Assembly: GCA_019637445.1 (NCBI GenBank)
Contig: JAHBVS010000003.1
Coordinates: forward strand, 1 to 64,000
Direction: 5' to 3'
Source of the DNA: Gemmatimonadaceae bacterium
Lineage (GTDB): Bacteria > Gemmatimonadota > Gemmatimonadetes > Gemmatimonadales > Gemmatimonadaceae
DNA: 64,000 bases
Made by a program: the position numbers and the translations under genes. The notes beneath the pieces were generated by a model. That model ran no database searches. It saw nothing but the letters and a program-made list of their open reading frames with translations, and was not told where the DNA came from. Shown here in pieces: positions 7,707 to 13,976 of the stretch (within the stretch, counting starts at the first letter, position 1; every line of letters begins with the position of its first letter).

Positions 7707-9152
7707 CTAGTGTGCGTCCATATTCACGCGCCGCCCGCCAGCAGCACGTACCGTTTTGACCTGGTCGGGCGTGACACGCGTGCCGTTGTTTCCCCACTGG
7801 CTATACACGTACGTCAGGACGTTGGCGACGTCCTCGTCGCCGAGCGACAGTGCTGGCATCAGGCTGTTGTACTGCGCACCATTGACCGTCACGGGGCCGG
7901 AGAGGCCGTGCAGCACCACACCGATGGCGCGCTTCACATCTGCATTCAGGTAGTCTGAGGCGGCGAGCGGCGGGAACGCCCCAGCCAGACCGGTGCCGGC
8001 TGGTTGATGGCAGGCGGCGCAATTCTGCGCGTAGACGCGCTCACCCATTGTGATCTGTTCCGCGCGGTTTCGTGCAGCGGCTGGCGCGGGCGAGTCGCTC
8101 GTCGGCATCCGTTGCATCGCACCACCCTCGGGCTGGTAGATGCCTTCGTACTGCCGGCCGGAGTACACGCCGCTGTCTGGCGTACCGCCCACCGTCAGCG
8201 TGCCGATGGCGCCCTTGTTGAAGGCGCGGAAGATGGAGTGGTCCACCAGGATGTAATTGCCCGTCGTCTCAAGCTTGAACTCCACGATGGCCGCTCCGCC
8301 CGCTGGAATCAGGGTGGTCTGCACATTCTCGTTGATGCTCTTGGTGCCTCCTTCCGTGTACACGCGATCGAAGATTTCTCCGATCACGTGGAAGCTTGAG
8401 ACGAGGTTCGGCCCACCGTTTCCGACAAAGAGTCGCACGGTCTCCCCAACCTCGGCCTTGAGCGCCTTTTCACCCATGAGGGCGCCGGCGGACCCATTGA
8501 ACACGACGTAGGCGGGGTCCTCGTCGATGGCGCGTTGCATGTCGAAGGGTTGGTGGCCCGTGACGCCGAAGTTCCCGCGTGTGTAGAACTCGCCCTGCTG
8601 CACGTAGTACTCGCGATCAACCGCAGGGAGCCCGCCCTTCGGCTCCACGAGGATGAGCCCATACATACCGTTCGCTATGTGCATGCCCACCGGCGATGTC
8701 GCACAATGGTACACATACAATCCGGGATTCAGCGCCTCGAAGGTAAACGTCGCCGTCTGCCCTGGAATCACCAGCGATGCCGATGCACCACCACCGGGCC
8801 CGGTCACGGCATGCAGGTCGATGTTGTGCGGATTCTTGCTTGATGGATGATTGGCGAGATGGAACTCCACGACGTCACCCTGCCGCACACGGATGAATGA
8901 ACCCGGTACTGTCCCACCGAAGGTCCAGAATGTGTAGTCTACGCCGTCGGCAAGCCGAGACGTCTGCTCGTGTGCCTCGAGATTGACGATCACCTTGGTG
9001 GGATACTGGCGCGTGATTGGCGACGGCACCACGGGCGGCGACGTGAGCACTGCCGTCTCCTCTCCGCGGAGTCGTTCGCCGCCGCAGGCCGCGACCAAGG
9101 AGAGGAAGGTCAGAGCCAGTAGCCGGCGCGCTTCGTGAGGAGCGTGGTGCAC
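7707..9152 (-). CDS. nirK: Copper-containing nitrite reductase with C-terminal cytochrome c domain
   Basis: This 481-residue protein reduces nitrite to nitric oxide in denitrification. The leader ends in a lipobox (LVAAC, Cys23), so it is probably a membrane-anchored lipoprotein. Two cupredoxin domains follow: type 1 copper ligands His109, Cys150, His158, Met163; type 2 ligands His114, His149, His305; catalytic Asp112 and His255. A linker of about 40 residues leads to a cytochrome c domain with heme motif CAACH at 378-382 and a late methionine, giving a built-in electron donor. GTG start at 9152. It runs against the cassette direction, so it needs its own promoter. All active-site residues are present, so it should be functional. 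Confidence 0.96.
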   Translation of the reverse strand: MHHAPHEARRLLALTFLSLVAACGGERLRGEETAVLTSPPVVPSPITRQYPTKVIVNLEAHEQTSRLADGVDYTFWTFGGTVPGSFIRVRQGDVVEFHLANHPSSKNPHNIDLHAVTGPGGGASASLVIPGQTATFTFEALNPGLYVYHCATSPVGMHIANGMYGLILVEPKGGLPAVDREYYVQQGEFYTRGNFGVTGHQPFDMQRAIDEDPAYVVFNGSAGALMGEKALKAEVGETVRLFVGNGGPNLVSSFHVIGEIFDRVYTEGGTKSINENVQTTLIPAGGAAIVEFKLETTGNYILVDHSIFRAFNKGAIGTLTVGGTPDSGVYSGRQYEGIYQPEGGAMQRMPTSDSPAPAAARNRAEQITMGERVYAQNCAACHQPAGTGLAGAFPPLAASDYLNADVKRAIGVVLHGLSGPVTVNGAQYNSLMPALSLGDEDVANVLTYVYSQWGNNGTRVTPDQVKTVRAAGGRRVNMDAH

Positions 9153-9245
9153 CTTATACCTCTACGATTTGGGGGATGAACCAATCTATAGGGAGTTCGC
9201 ACTCGAAGCGGAAAACCGGACAACGCCTGTTACCAAATGCGCGCG

Positions 9246-9380
9246 GTATAACGAAGCTTGCTGCCGACGAGCGCAGGTGCGGTAGCGGTTGCGGGGCCTC
9301 GGCCTCATCTTCTGTAAGGTTTGCCGAGGCCCCACAACCGCATTTTATGGGAGCGCTCGCAGCAGAAGCAAACGTTATGC
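9246..9380 (+). other. attC site 11 (end of nirK cassette)
   Basis: R'' GTATAAC at 9246-9252 and R' GTTATGC at 9374-9380. L boxes are variant (GAAGCTTGCTGC and GCAGCAGAAGC) and the arms (GGGGCCTCGGC/GCCGAGGCCCC) match no other site here. Confidence 0.92.
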
Positions 9381-9430
9381 GAGCCGGTCCGCTTGACAGC
9401 CGTCACGTGACACGTTACACTTGGGCGTGA
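9377..9430 (+). other. Core-site mini-ORF overlapping the higB start
   Basis: The ATG of the R' box GTTATGC opens a 17-codon frame ending with TGA at 9428-9430, overlapping the GTG start of higB (9427) in a GTGA arrangement. This mirrors the seven-codon frame before the cassette 6 gene. Translational coupling is inferred. Confidence 0.45.
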
Positions 9431-9708
9431 TCAAGTCCTTCGCCGATCGGCAGACCGAGGAGCTCTTCCGGACCGGCAAGGCCAAGAAAGTGCCGCCCGA
9501 CGTGGCGCGGCGCGCCCTGCGGAAGCTCGAGGCCGTGGATGCGGCCGACCAGGTGTCCGACCTCAAGGTTCCGCCTGGCAACCGGCTTCACGCCCTCAGG
9601 GGCGACCGTGCGGGGCAGCACGCCATCGCCGTCAACGACCAGTGGCGCATCTGCTTCCGGTTCCAGGACGGCGACGCCTACGACGTCGAGTTCTGCGACT
9701 ACCACTAG
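9427..9708 (+). CDS. higB: Cassette 12 toxin: HigB/RelE-family mRNA interferase
   Basis: The 93-residue product matches HigB-type plasmid maintenance toxins: N-terminal 'VIKSFADRQTEELFRTG', then a helical region, then the core 'PGNRLHALRGDRAGQHAIAVNDQWRICFRF' and the end 'YDVEFCDYH'. These ribosome-dependent RNases cut mRNA and are silenced by HigA. GTG 9427 is chosen because family members begin at this point; a TTG six bases upstream is the alternative. The antitoxin follows 13 bp downstream. Toxin-antitoxin cassettes are common in large arrays and help stabilise them. Confidence 0.92.
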   Translation: MIKSFADRQTEELFRTGKAKKVPPDVARRALRKLEAVDAADQVSDLKVPPGNRLHALRGDRAGQHAIAVNDQWRICFRFQDGDAYDVEFCDYH

Positions 9709-9721
9709 TGAGAGCCTCTCC

Positions 9722-10036
9722 ATGAGCATTCCCAACACTAAGCCGCTGGAGCGGCGGCCGATCCACCCCGGCGAGATCCTCCGCGAGGACTTCCTGCCGG
9801 AGTACGACCTGTCGGTCACCGCGCTGGCGGAGGCCGCCGGGGTGTCGCGCCAGTCCATGAACGAGCTGCTGCGCGAGCGGCGGGCGGTGAGCCCCGAGAT
9901 GGCGCTGCGCCTCGGCCGGCTGTTCGGTACGACGCCGGAATTCTGGCTCAACCTGCAGCGGAAGGTGGACCTCTGGGACGCGGCCCGCGGGCTCAAGCGC
10001 GAGATTGCGCACATCCATCCGCTCGCGGTCGCATAA
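9722..10036 (+). CDS. higA: Cassette 12 antitoxin: HigA-family XRE-type DNA-binding protein
   Basis: The 104-residue protein has the HigA opening 'RRPIHPGEILREDFLPEYDLS', then a helix-turn-helix (about residues 30-55: 'TALAEAAGVSRQSMNELLRERR') and the family end 'LGRLFGTTPEFWLNLQRKVDL'. It neutralises HigB by direct binding and usually represses the operon through its helix-turn-helix. Its TAA stop is part of the attC R'' box (GCATAAC), so the pair fills its cassette exactly. Confidence 0.93.
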   Translation: MSIPNTKPLERRPIHPGEILREDFLPEYDLSVTALAEAAGVSRQSMNELLRERRAVSPEMALRLGRLFGTTPEFWLNLQRKVDLWDAARGLKREIAHIHPLAVA

Positions 10037-10168
10037 CGACGCTTGCAGCTGACGGGCCGCGCTAGGGAAGCGGGAGCGGGGCGCGCGCCATATGCCCTAG
10101 GCTGGTCTGGCGCGCGCCCCGCTCCCGCATTTTTGTTAGAGCGTCCGCAGCTGAGGCAAACGTTTTCC
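10031..10168 (+). other. attC site 12
   Basis: R'' GCATAAC at 10031-10037 and an R' variant GTTTTCC at 10162-10168; L' has GAGGCAAACG instead of GAAGCAAACG. Arms nearly identical to attC 1. This is the last well-formed site. Confidence 0.9.
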
Positions 10169-10217
10169 GGATGCGCGCCGGTCGTTCCGCTCGGAAGGTG
10201 AGTATGGACAACTCCGC

Positions 10218-10475
10218 ATGACTGGTCCAACTGCTGGTTTGATCGCCTGGGTCTTGGCCACAGGCATCGGGCTCGTTCTACTTGGTGTCGCGGTGCGCGC
10301 CATCGTGCGCATCACGCGAGGCCCCCGAATCTCCGCAGACGATGCCCGGATTGCGGCACTTCAGCTGCGGGTCGACATGCTGGAGTCGGATCTGCATGCG
10401 GTCGACACCGGCCTAGAACATCTCAAGGCGCGAACGGAGTTTGCGGAGCGGCTGGCCCAGAGCCAGGACGCGTGA
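10218..10475 (+). CDS. Cassette 13: single-helix membrane protein with coiled coil
   Basis: An 85-residue protein with one transmembrane helix (about residues 8-30), a basic juxtamembrane stretch (RAIVRITRGPR) and a C-terminal predicted coiled coil (residues about 40-80, leucine/alanine heptads). The layout resembles small PspB-like proteins but no sequence motif confirms it. It is followed directly by an attC that has lost its central part. Confidence 0.6.
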   Translation: MTGPTAGLIAWVLATGIGLVLLGVAVRAIVRITRGPRISADDARIAALQLRVDMLESDLHAVDTGLEHLKARTEFAERLAQSQDA

Positions 10476-10476
10476 G

Positions 10477-10501
10477 CAGTCACGCTTGAAGCAAACGCAA
10501 G
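10477..10501 (+). other. attC relic with internal deletion
   Basis: The sequence joins the left part of an attC (ACGCTTG) directly to the right part (AAGCAAACG), with the arms and loop missing. No R'' box complementary to the cassette 13 start (GTTTTCCGG) is present, so cassettes 13 and 14 can no longer be excised separately. Confidence 0.75.
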
Positions 10502-10537
10502 CTGGGCGCGGTAGGGTTTGATGCACAGGGAGAGCTT

Positions 10538-10894
10538 ATGACGGACGAATGGGCACCCGAACCAGAACCGGCTGGCTCCCTTGAGCCGCCGCGCCAGAAT
10601 CCACCGACGGCAGTCGGAGTGCTCACGCCTCCGCCGCCGCATCGTCCGCGGCGTTCCAGGTATCCGACATCGAGCCTACGTCGGCGCTTGGCCCAAGCGA
10701 TTCTCGGCGCCTCGGGCGCGTTTCTCGGCATCGCGGCGGCGAGCATCGCCGCTCACCCGGTAGCTGTCGCCGCTGGTTCGCTCGTCGCGCTGGTTGGTGC
10801 GCGGCTGCTCGGAATCTCGGTACGAGGCAATCCGGCGCGGCGTGAGCTGGCGCTGGTCGCTGACCGCAAGCCGATACGCAAGCGAGCGGCCTGA
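10538..10894 (+). CDS. Cassette 14: small membrane protein, paralog of the gene at 4899
   Basis: A 118-residue protein with the same layout as the 4899-5255 product: acidic, proline-rich N terminus with PPPPHRP, SSLRRRLAQ, two hydrophobic segments and a basic tail. 100 of 118 residues match by hand alignment. The downstream attC is of the same family as attC 8 but decayed, so this copy looks the older one. A GGGAGA motif precedes the ATG. Function is unknown. Confidence 0.7.
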   Translation: MTDEWAPEPEPAGSLEPPRQNPPTAVGVLTPPPPHRPRRSRYPTSSLRRRLAQAILGASGAFLGIAAASIAAHPVAVAAGSLVALVGARLLGISVRGNPARRELALVADRKPIRKRAA

Positions 10895-10918
10895 CGCCGC
10901 GAGTTCGCCACGGGCACC

Positions 10919-11051
10919 GGCTACCGAAGCTTGCAGCTGACGACCGAGTGTAGGTAGCGGCCGGGCGGCCACGCCTTAGAATTGGGGCGGTCGGGCGTGG
11001 CCGCCCGTCCGCACTTCACCAGAACGGCCACCGCCGATGCAAACGCCAGCC
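10919..11051 (+). other. Decayed attC site (cassette 14)
   Basis: Full-length, 133 bp, but both core boxes are damaged: GGCTACC for GGCTAAC and GCCAGCC for GTTAGCC. The GTT at the recombination point is lost, so it is probably inactive. Confidence 0.85.
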
Positions 11052-11067
11052 AGATGAGCACCGACCG

Positions 11068-11529
11068 ATGAGCACGAAGGCCGCCCAAGCGTCCCATCTG
11101 CTGCGCCTCCGCCTTCGCGTGGTCGGCCCGCCCGCGAACGTGAGCTGGGCCGTGCAACTCGGCCGCTCGGAGCTTCTCGCCCCCGTGAAGCGCGGCAAGG
11201 ATCACATCGAGTTCGACATTCCATTGGAGCTGGTGTCCGCAGCGGGCGGGGAACTCAAGGTTCGTGGCCAGGCCGTGCAGGGCCCACGAGGTGGCCGCTT
11301 CCTCTATGTGACTTCCGGCAAGCGTGCGGGGGACGTCATGTCGCCGTGGGATCGGCGCGCCAAGGTCTCCCTCGAGACGCTTCCGCTCGACACGATCCGC
11401 AAGCGTCCGCTCGGGACCGTCATCGCGCTTGAAGGCGAAATCGATGGCACGGCCAAGGACGGCGGTCCGGCCTGCGCGTCGATTCCGTTGCTCAGCAAGG
11501 CCTGGACAGTGGCCGCGAGCACTCGCTAA
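11068..11529 (+). CDS. Cassette 15: DUF5990 family protein
   Basis: This 153-residue soluble protein matches DUF5990 in its order of motifs: 'LRLRVVGPPANVSWAVQLGR', 'VQGPRGGRFLYVTSGKRAGD' and 'SPWDRRAKVSLETLP'. The family has no established function and is often found near mobile or stress genes. The stop TAA is the TAA of a damaged attC R'' box (CGCTAAC), the same cassette-filling arrangement as higA. It is the last gene with a visible cassette boundary. Confidence 0.8.
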   Translation: MSTKAAQASHLLRLRLRVVGPPANVSWAVQLGRSELLAPVKRGKDHIEFDIPLELVSAAGGELKVRGQAVQGPRGGRFLYVTSGKRAGDVMSPWDRRAKVSLETLPLDTIRKRPLGTVIALEGEIDGTAKDGGPACASIPLLSKAWTVAASTR

Positions 11530-11560
11530 CAACGCTGGCAGCACTTGGCCGCCCGCCAAC
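11524..11560 (+). other. Partial attC relic at the array end
   Basis: R''-like CGCTAAC and L''-like AACGCTGGCAGC are visible, followed by GGCCGCCCGCC-type sequence, but no right half (GAAGCAAACGTT) follows. It marks the distal end of the recognisable array. Confidence 0.55.
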
Positions 11561-11585
11561 AGCACACATCCCATCAATCGCGAGT

Positions 11586-12215
11586 ATGTCGACCCGACGC
11601 TCCTCAGTATCAGTCAGCGTGGTGGCTCCGCACGCGTACAGCCGTCGCGTGGCGTGGCGAACCTGGGCCTTCAAGCGCCTCGCCGTGTCGCTCGCCGTTG
11701 CCTGCGTTGCCTGTGACGGCGATCCGACTCTGCCGTCGATCGTGGACGTCACCGAGCCCGGGACCTTCTCGCTCCAGGTCCTCAACCCCGTGGAGCCAAC
11801 GTTCACGGGAATCGCGCTGGTCAACTATTGCGCCGCCGCAACCCAGGACCGTGGATTGCGGCTCCGCACGCCGAGCTGGCCCGGCGAGGACATCACCATG
11901 TATCCCCAGGGCGGGATACCGGCCGTTCTAATGCCCGTCCCAACCGGCGAGCATCGGTTCAGTGAACTCGCGGGCGGCAACCAGACGTACACCGTTCGGC
12001 ACGATCGCCGCGCGCTGAGTGGACTGGCGGTCGAGAACGGCATTCCGACGCCGGACGGGAGCATTGAGATCCTGGAGTCGTCCATGAGCACGCTCCGCGG
12101 ACGTATCGACCTGCGCTTCAAGTATTACTACGACTCGGCGTCGCCTCCAAAGCTGCGGCGCCTCCGTGGCAGCTTCTGGGCGGTCGCTGACCCCGCCTGT
12201 GCCGAGGCTCCCTAG
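11586..12215 (+). CDS. Predicted lipoprotein, possible former cassette gene
   Basis: A 209-residue protein; the lipobox VACVAC after a hydrophobic stretch (about residues 30-43) points to a lipoprotein, though the N terminus before it is long and a later start is possible (for example a GTG near the hydrophobic stretch). The body is beta-rich and of no family I recognise. It follows the last attC remnant and precedes an attC-like relic at 12,217, so it may have entered as a cassette. Confidence 0.55.
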   Translation: MSTRRSSVSVSVVAPHAYSRRVAWRTWAFKRLAVSLAVACVACDGDPTLPSIVDVTEPGTFSLQVLNPVEPTFTGIALVNYCAAATQDRGLRLRTPSWPGEDITMYPQGGIPAVLMPVPTGEHRFSELAGGNQTYTVRHDRRALSGLAVENGIPTPDGSIEILESSMSTLRGRIDLRFKYYYDSASPPKLRRLRGSFWAVADPACAEAP

Positions 12216-12216
12216 C

Positions 12217-12255
12217 GTTCAACGACATCCTTGACGGCTTTGAGGCAAGCGCAAT
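12217..12255 (+). other. Possible attC relic with internal deletion
   Basis: TTCAACGAC...CCTTG followed at once by GGCTTTGAGGCAAGCG resembles an attC left end joined to a right end (GCTGAAGCAAACG), like the relic at 10,477. The match is partial, so this is tentative. Confidence 0.35.
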
Positions 12256-12388
12256 ACCTGGGTCGCGCGCCAAGGGACGAGCACCCGATTCGCCGTGGTG
12301 ATTCTCTTCAGAGCTTCAGCCTGTCCCCCGTAGCTTGCTCCTGTACCGAAGCGCATCCATCCAGGACTGACCGACGAGGGGAGTTGTC

Positions 12389-13882
12389 GTGCCGTACCGT
12401 ACGATCTGCAAGTTGTTCGCCCTCCTGCTGCTTCTCGCCCGACCTGGCGCGGCGCAACAGGCCGAGTCGCGGTATCACGAGGCGTTTCGGCGGCTGCACG
12501 AGGCCGGGATGTTCAATGGCGCCGTGCTCATCGCGAAAGACGACTCGATCGTGCTCGACGCCGCCTTCGGCGAATCGGATGTCACGACGCACACGCCACT
12601 GACCGACCGCTCGCTCTACCGCGCGGCCTCCGTGTCGAAGACGGTCACCGCGCTGGCACTGCTGACCCTCGTCGACTCAGGACGGCTGGACCTCGACGAT
12701 CCCGTGCAGCGCTACCTGCCGCGCTTTCCGTATCCGCAGACGACGCTGCGCCAACTGCTGCAGCACAGCAGTGGCCTCCCGGAGTACATCTTCGGCGTCG
12801 GCGACTATTGGTCCTCGCATACGGAGCCGATGACGGACGCGGCCGTGCTCCGGTGGCTCATCGACACGACGCCGGAGCTGGACTTCGCACCGGGGCAGGG
12901 CTGGGACTACTGCAACACGAACTACGCCCTCATCCCGCTCGTCATCGAGGCGGTGACTCGCGAACCGTACGCGGTGTACCTGCGTCGGGCGGTGCTCGAG
13001 CCGGCGGGAATGCGCAACAGCTTTCATCTGTCCGAGCTCGGGCCGCGCGAACGCGCGCGGCTCGCTGCCGGCCACGGCTTCGACTACGCCACCGGACAAG
13101 ACCTGCGCATCGATCGGCATCCCGTCCTCTCGGCGGAGTTCAACGCCGACAGTGTCTTCGGCGCAGGGGACCTCGTCTCGACGGCGCGCGACCTGTTCGC
13201 GCTGGACCAGGCGCTGAAGGCGGGGCAGGTGATCAGCCTCGAGCTGCAGGCGACAGCCTACACCTCAATGGTGCTGCCTGAGGGCTTCCCCGCGGGCTAC
13301 GGTCTGGGCTGGCAGGTGGCCGAGTCCGACTTCACCGGCCGCATCATCCATCACCACGGCCAGGGCGATGGCTATCGCACGCGGTACTATCGATTCCTTG
13401 ACCGCGGCATCACGATCATCACCTTGCAGAACGCGCGGGAGAAGTACGCCGACGATGCGGTGCGCGTGGCCCAGCTGCTCGCGTTCAAGGACAGCGCGGC
13501 GATGCCGATGCCCTCGCTGGCGGAGGCGTTGAGCCGGACGATGCACGCGGACGGCCTAGAGGCGACGCGCGCGCAGGTAGCCATGGCGGCGCAAGCGCCG
13601 GCCGCCTGGTCACTGAACGAGCGCGACCTCAACAACCTCGCCCTGACGTACTGGTTCAGCGGGCAGCGGGACAGCGCGCTCTCGCTCTTCACCAGCTATC
13701 TCTCGCTGATGCCCGATCGTCCCAGCGTCTACGCGACGCTCGCCGAGGCGCTGGCGGATGCGGGGCGCACCGAGGAGTCAAAGGCACGGTATGCAGAGGC
13801 GCTTGCGGTCGCACGTCGCGACGCACGGAAGTACGCCCGGGATATCGCGCGGCTAGAGAAGCTGCTCGCGGACGGACGCTAG
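12389..13882 (+). CDS. Secreted beta-lactamase-fold serine hydrolase with TPR-like C terminus
   Basis: The 497-residue protein has a Sec signal (ending GAAQQ) and a class C beta-lactamase/penicillin-binding-like domain: SxxK in 'ASVSKTVTAL' (about residue 73), YxN in 'YCNTNYAL', and HHHGQGDG in place of the usual HxG/KTG motif. Family members include esterases and D-aminopeptidases as well as beta-lactamases, so the substrate cannot be named. The C-terminal 90 residues contain alanine-rich helical pairs reminiscent of TPR repeats. GTG start after a GAGGGGAG site. Confidence 0.85.
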   Translation: MPYRTICKLFALLLLLARPGAAQQAESRYHEAFRRLHEAGMFNGAVLIAKDDSIVLDAAFGESDVTTHTPLTDRSLYRAASVSKTVTALALLTLVDSGRLDLDDPVQRYLPRFPYPQTTLRQLLQHSSGLPEYIFGVGDYWSSHTEPMTDAAVLRWLIDTTPELDFAPGQGWDYCNTNYALIPLVIEAVTREPYAVYLRRAVLEPAGMRNSFHLSELGPRERARLAAGHGFDYATGQDLRIDRHPVLSAEFNADSVFGAGDLVSTARDLFALDQALKAGQVISLELQATAYTSMVLPEGFPAGYGLGWQVAESDFTGRIIHHHGQGDGYRTRYYRFLDRGITIITLQNAREKYADDAVRVAQLLAFKDSAAMPMPSLAEALSRTMHADGLEATRAQVAMAAQAPAAWSLNERDLNNLALTYWFSGQRDSALSLFTSYLSLMPDRPSVYATLAEALADAGRTEESKARYAEALAVARRDARKYARDIARLEKLLADGR

Positions 13883-13883
13883 G

Positions 13884-13976
13884 GTGATGTTCACCAGACC
13901 CATTCCACGACCTCCCGCCTTGCGTTCGAGCCTCGCGCTGGTCGCCTGCGCCGTGCTCGCCACTGCCTGCGGCGGA
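13884..13976 (+). pseudogene. Truncated lipoprotein leader
   Basis: A GTG/ATG start opens a typical lipoprotein leader with lipobox (LATACGG), but the frame then runs into the antisense of the convergent protease gene, where it has no protein-like character. It looks like the 5' remnant of a lipoprotein gene once cotranscribed with the serine hydrolase just upstream. Confidence 0.35.

Larger units (their letters stand above)
6400..9374 (+). mobile_element. Cassette 11: 2,975-bp multigene cassette carrying nirK
   Basis: The cassette opens with GTTATACCG (6399-6407) and the next R'' box reads CGGTATAAC (9244-9252), an exact nine-base reverse complement, as in the other complete cassettes. The whole span is therefore bounded like a single cassette. 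It holds a small ORF, a long inverted repeat, a cupin, a membrane protein and nirK on the opposite strand. Its attC (site 11) is more divergent than the others, which suggests a separate origin. Alternatively, two or more cassettes fused after losing an internal attC. Confidence 0.75.
1..11560 (+). mobile_element. Integron gene-cassette array (integrase not in window)
   Basis: Twelve well-formed attC sites and several decayed ones alternate with mostly single-gene cassettes. Each site starts with an RYYYAAC-type R'' box, then a CGACGCTTGCAGC-type L'' box, long complementary GC-rich arms, a GCAGCTGAAGCAAACG-type L' box and a GTTRRRY-like R' box. In cassettes 2-12 the bases at the cassette start are complementary to those ending its R'' box over nine positions. 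The sites fall into a few arm-sequence families, which is typical of sedentary chromosomal arrays. No intI or attI is visible; cassette orientation predicts them to the left of base 1. Attachment sites degrade after 10.4 kb, the distal end. Cassette 1 is cut by the window edge. Confidence 0.93.

Noticed and set aside
9160-9185. FNR/NNR-type box upstream of nirK (TTGGGGGATGAACCAA)
   Set aside because: The TTG and CAA ends are 10 bases apart instead of 8 and the inner bases do not fit TTGAT-N4-ATCAA. The region may still hold the nirK promoter.
535-11051. Repeated palindromic elements as a CRISPR array
   Set aside because: The repeats are 119-139 bp, differ in their central parts and are separated by genes of several hundred bp. 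They have integron attC box order and are not CRISPR repeats.
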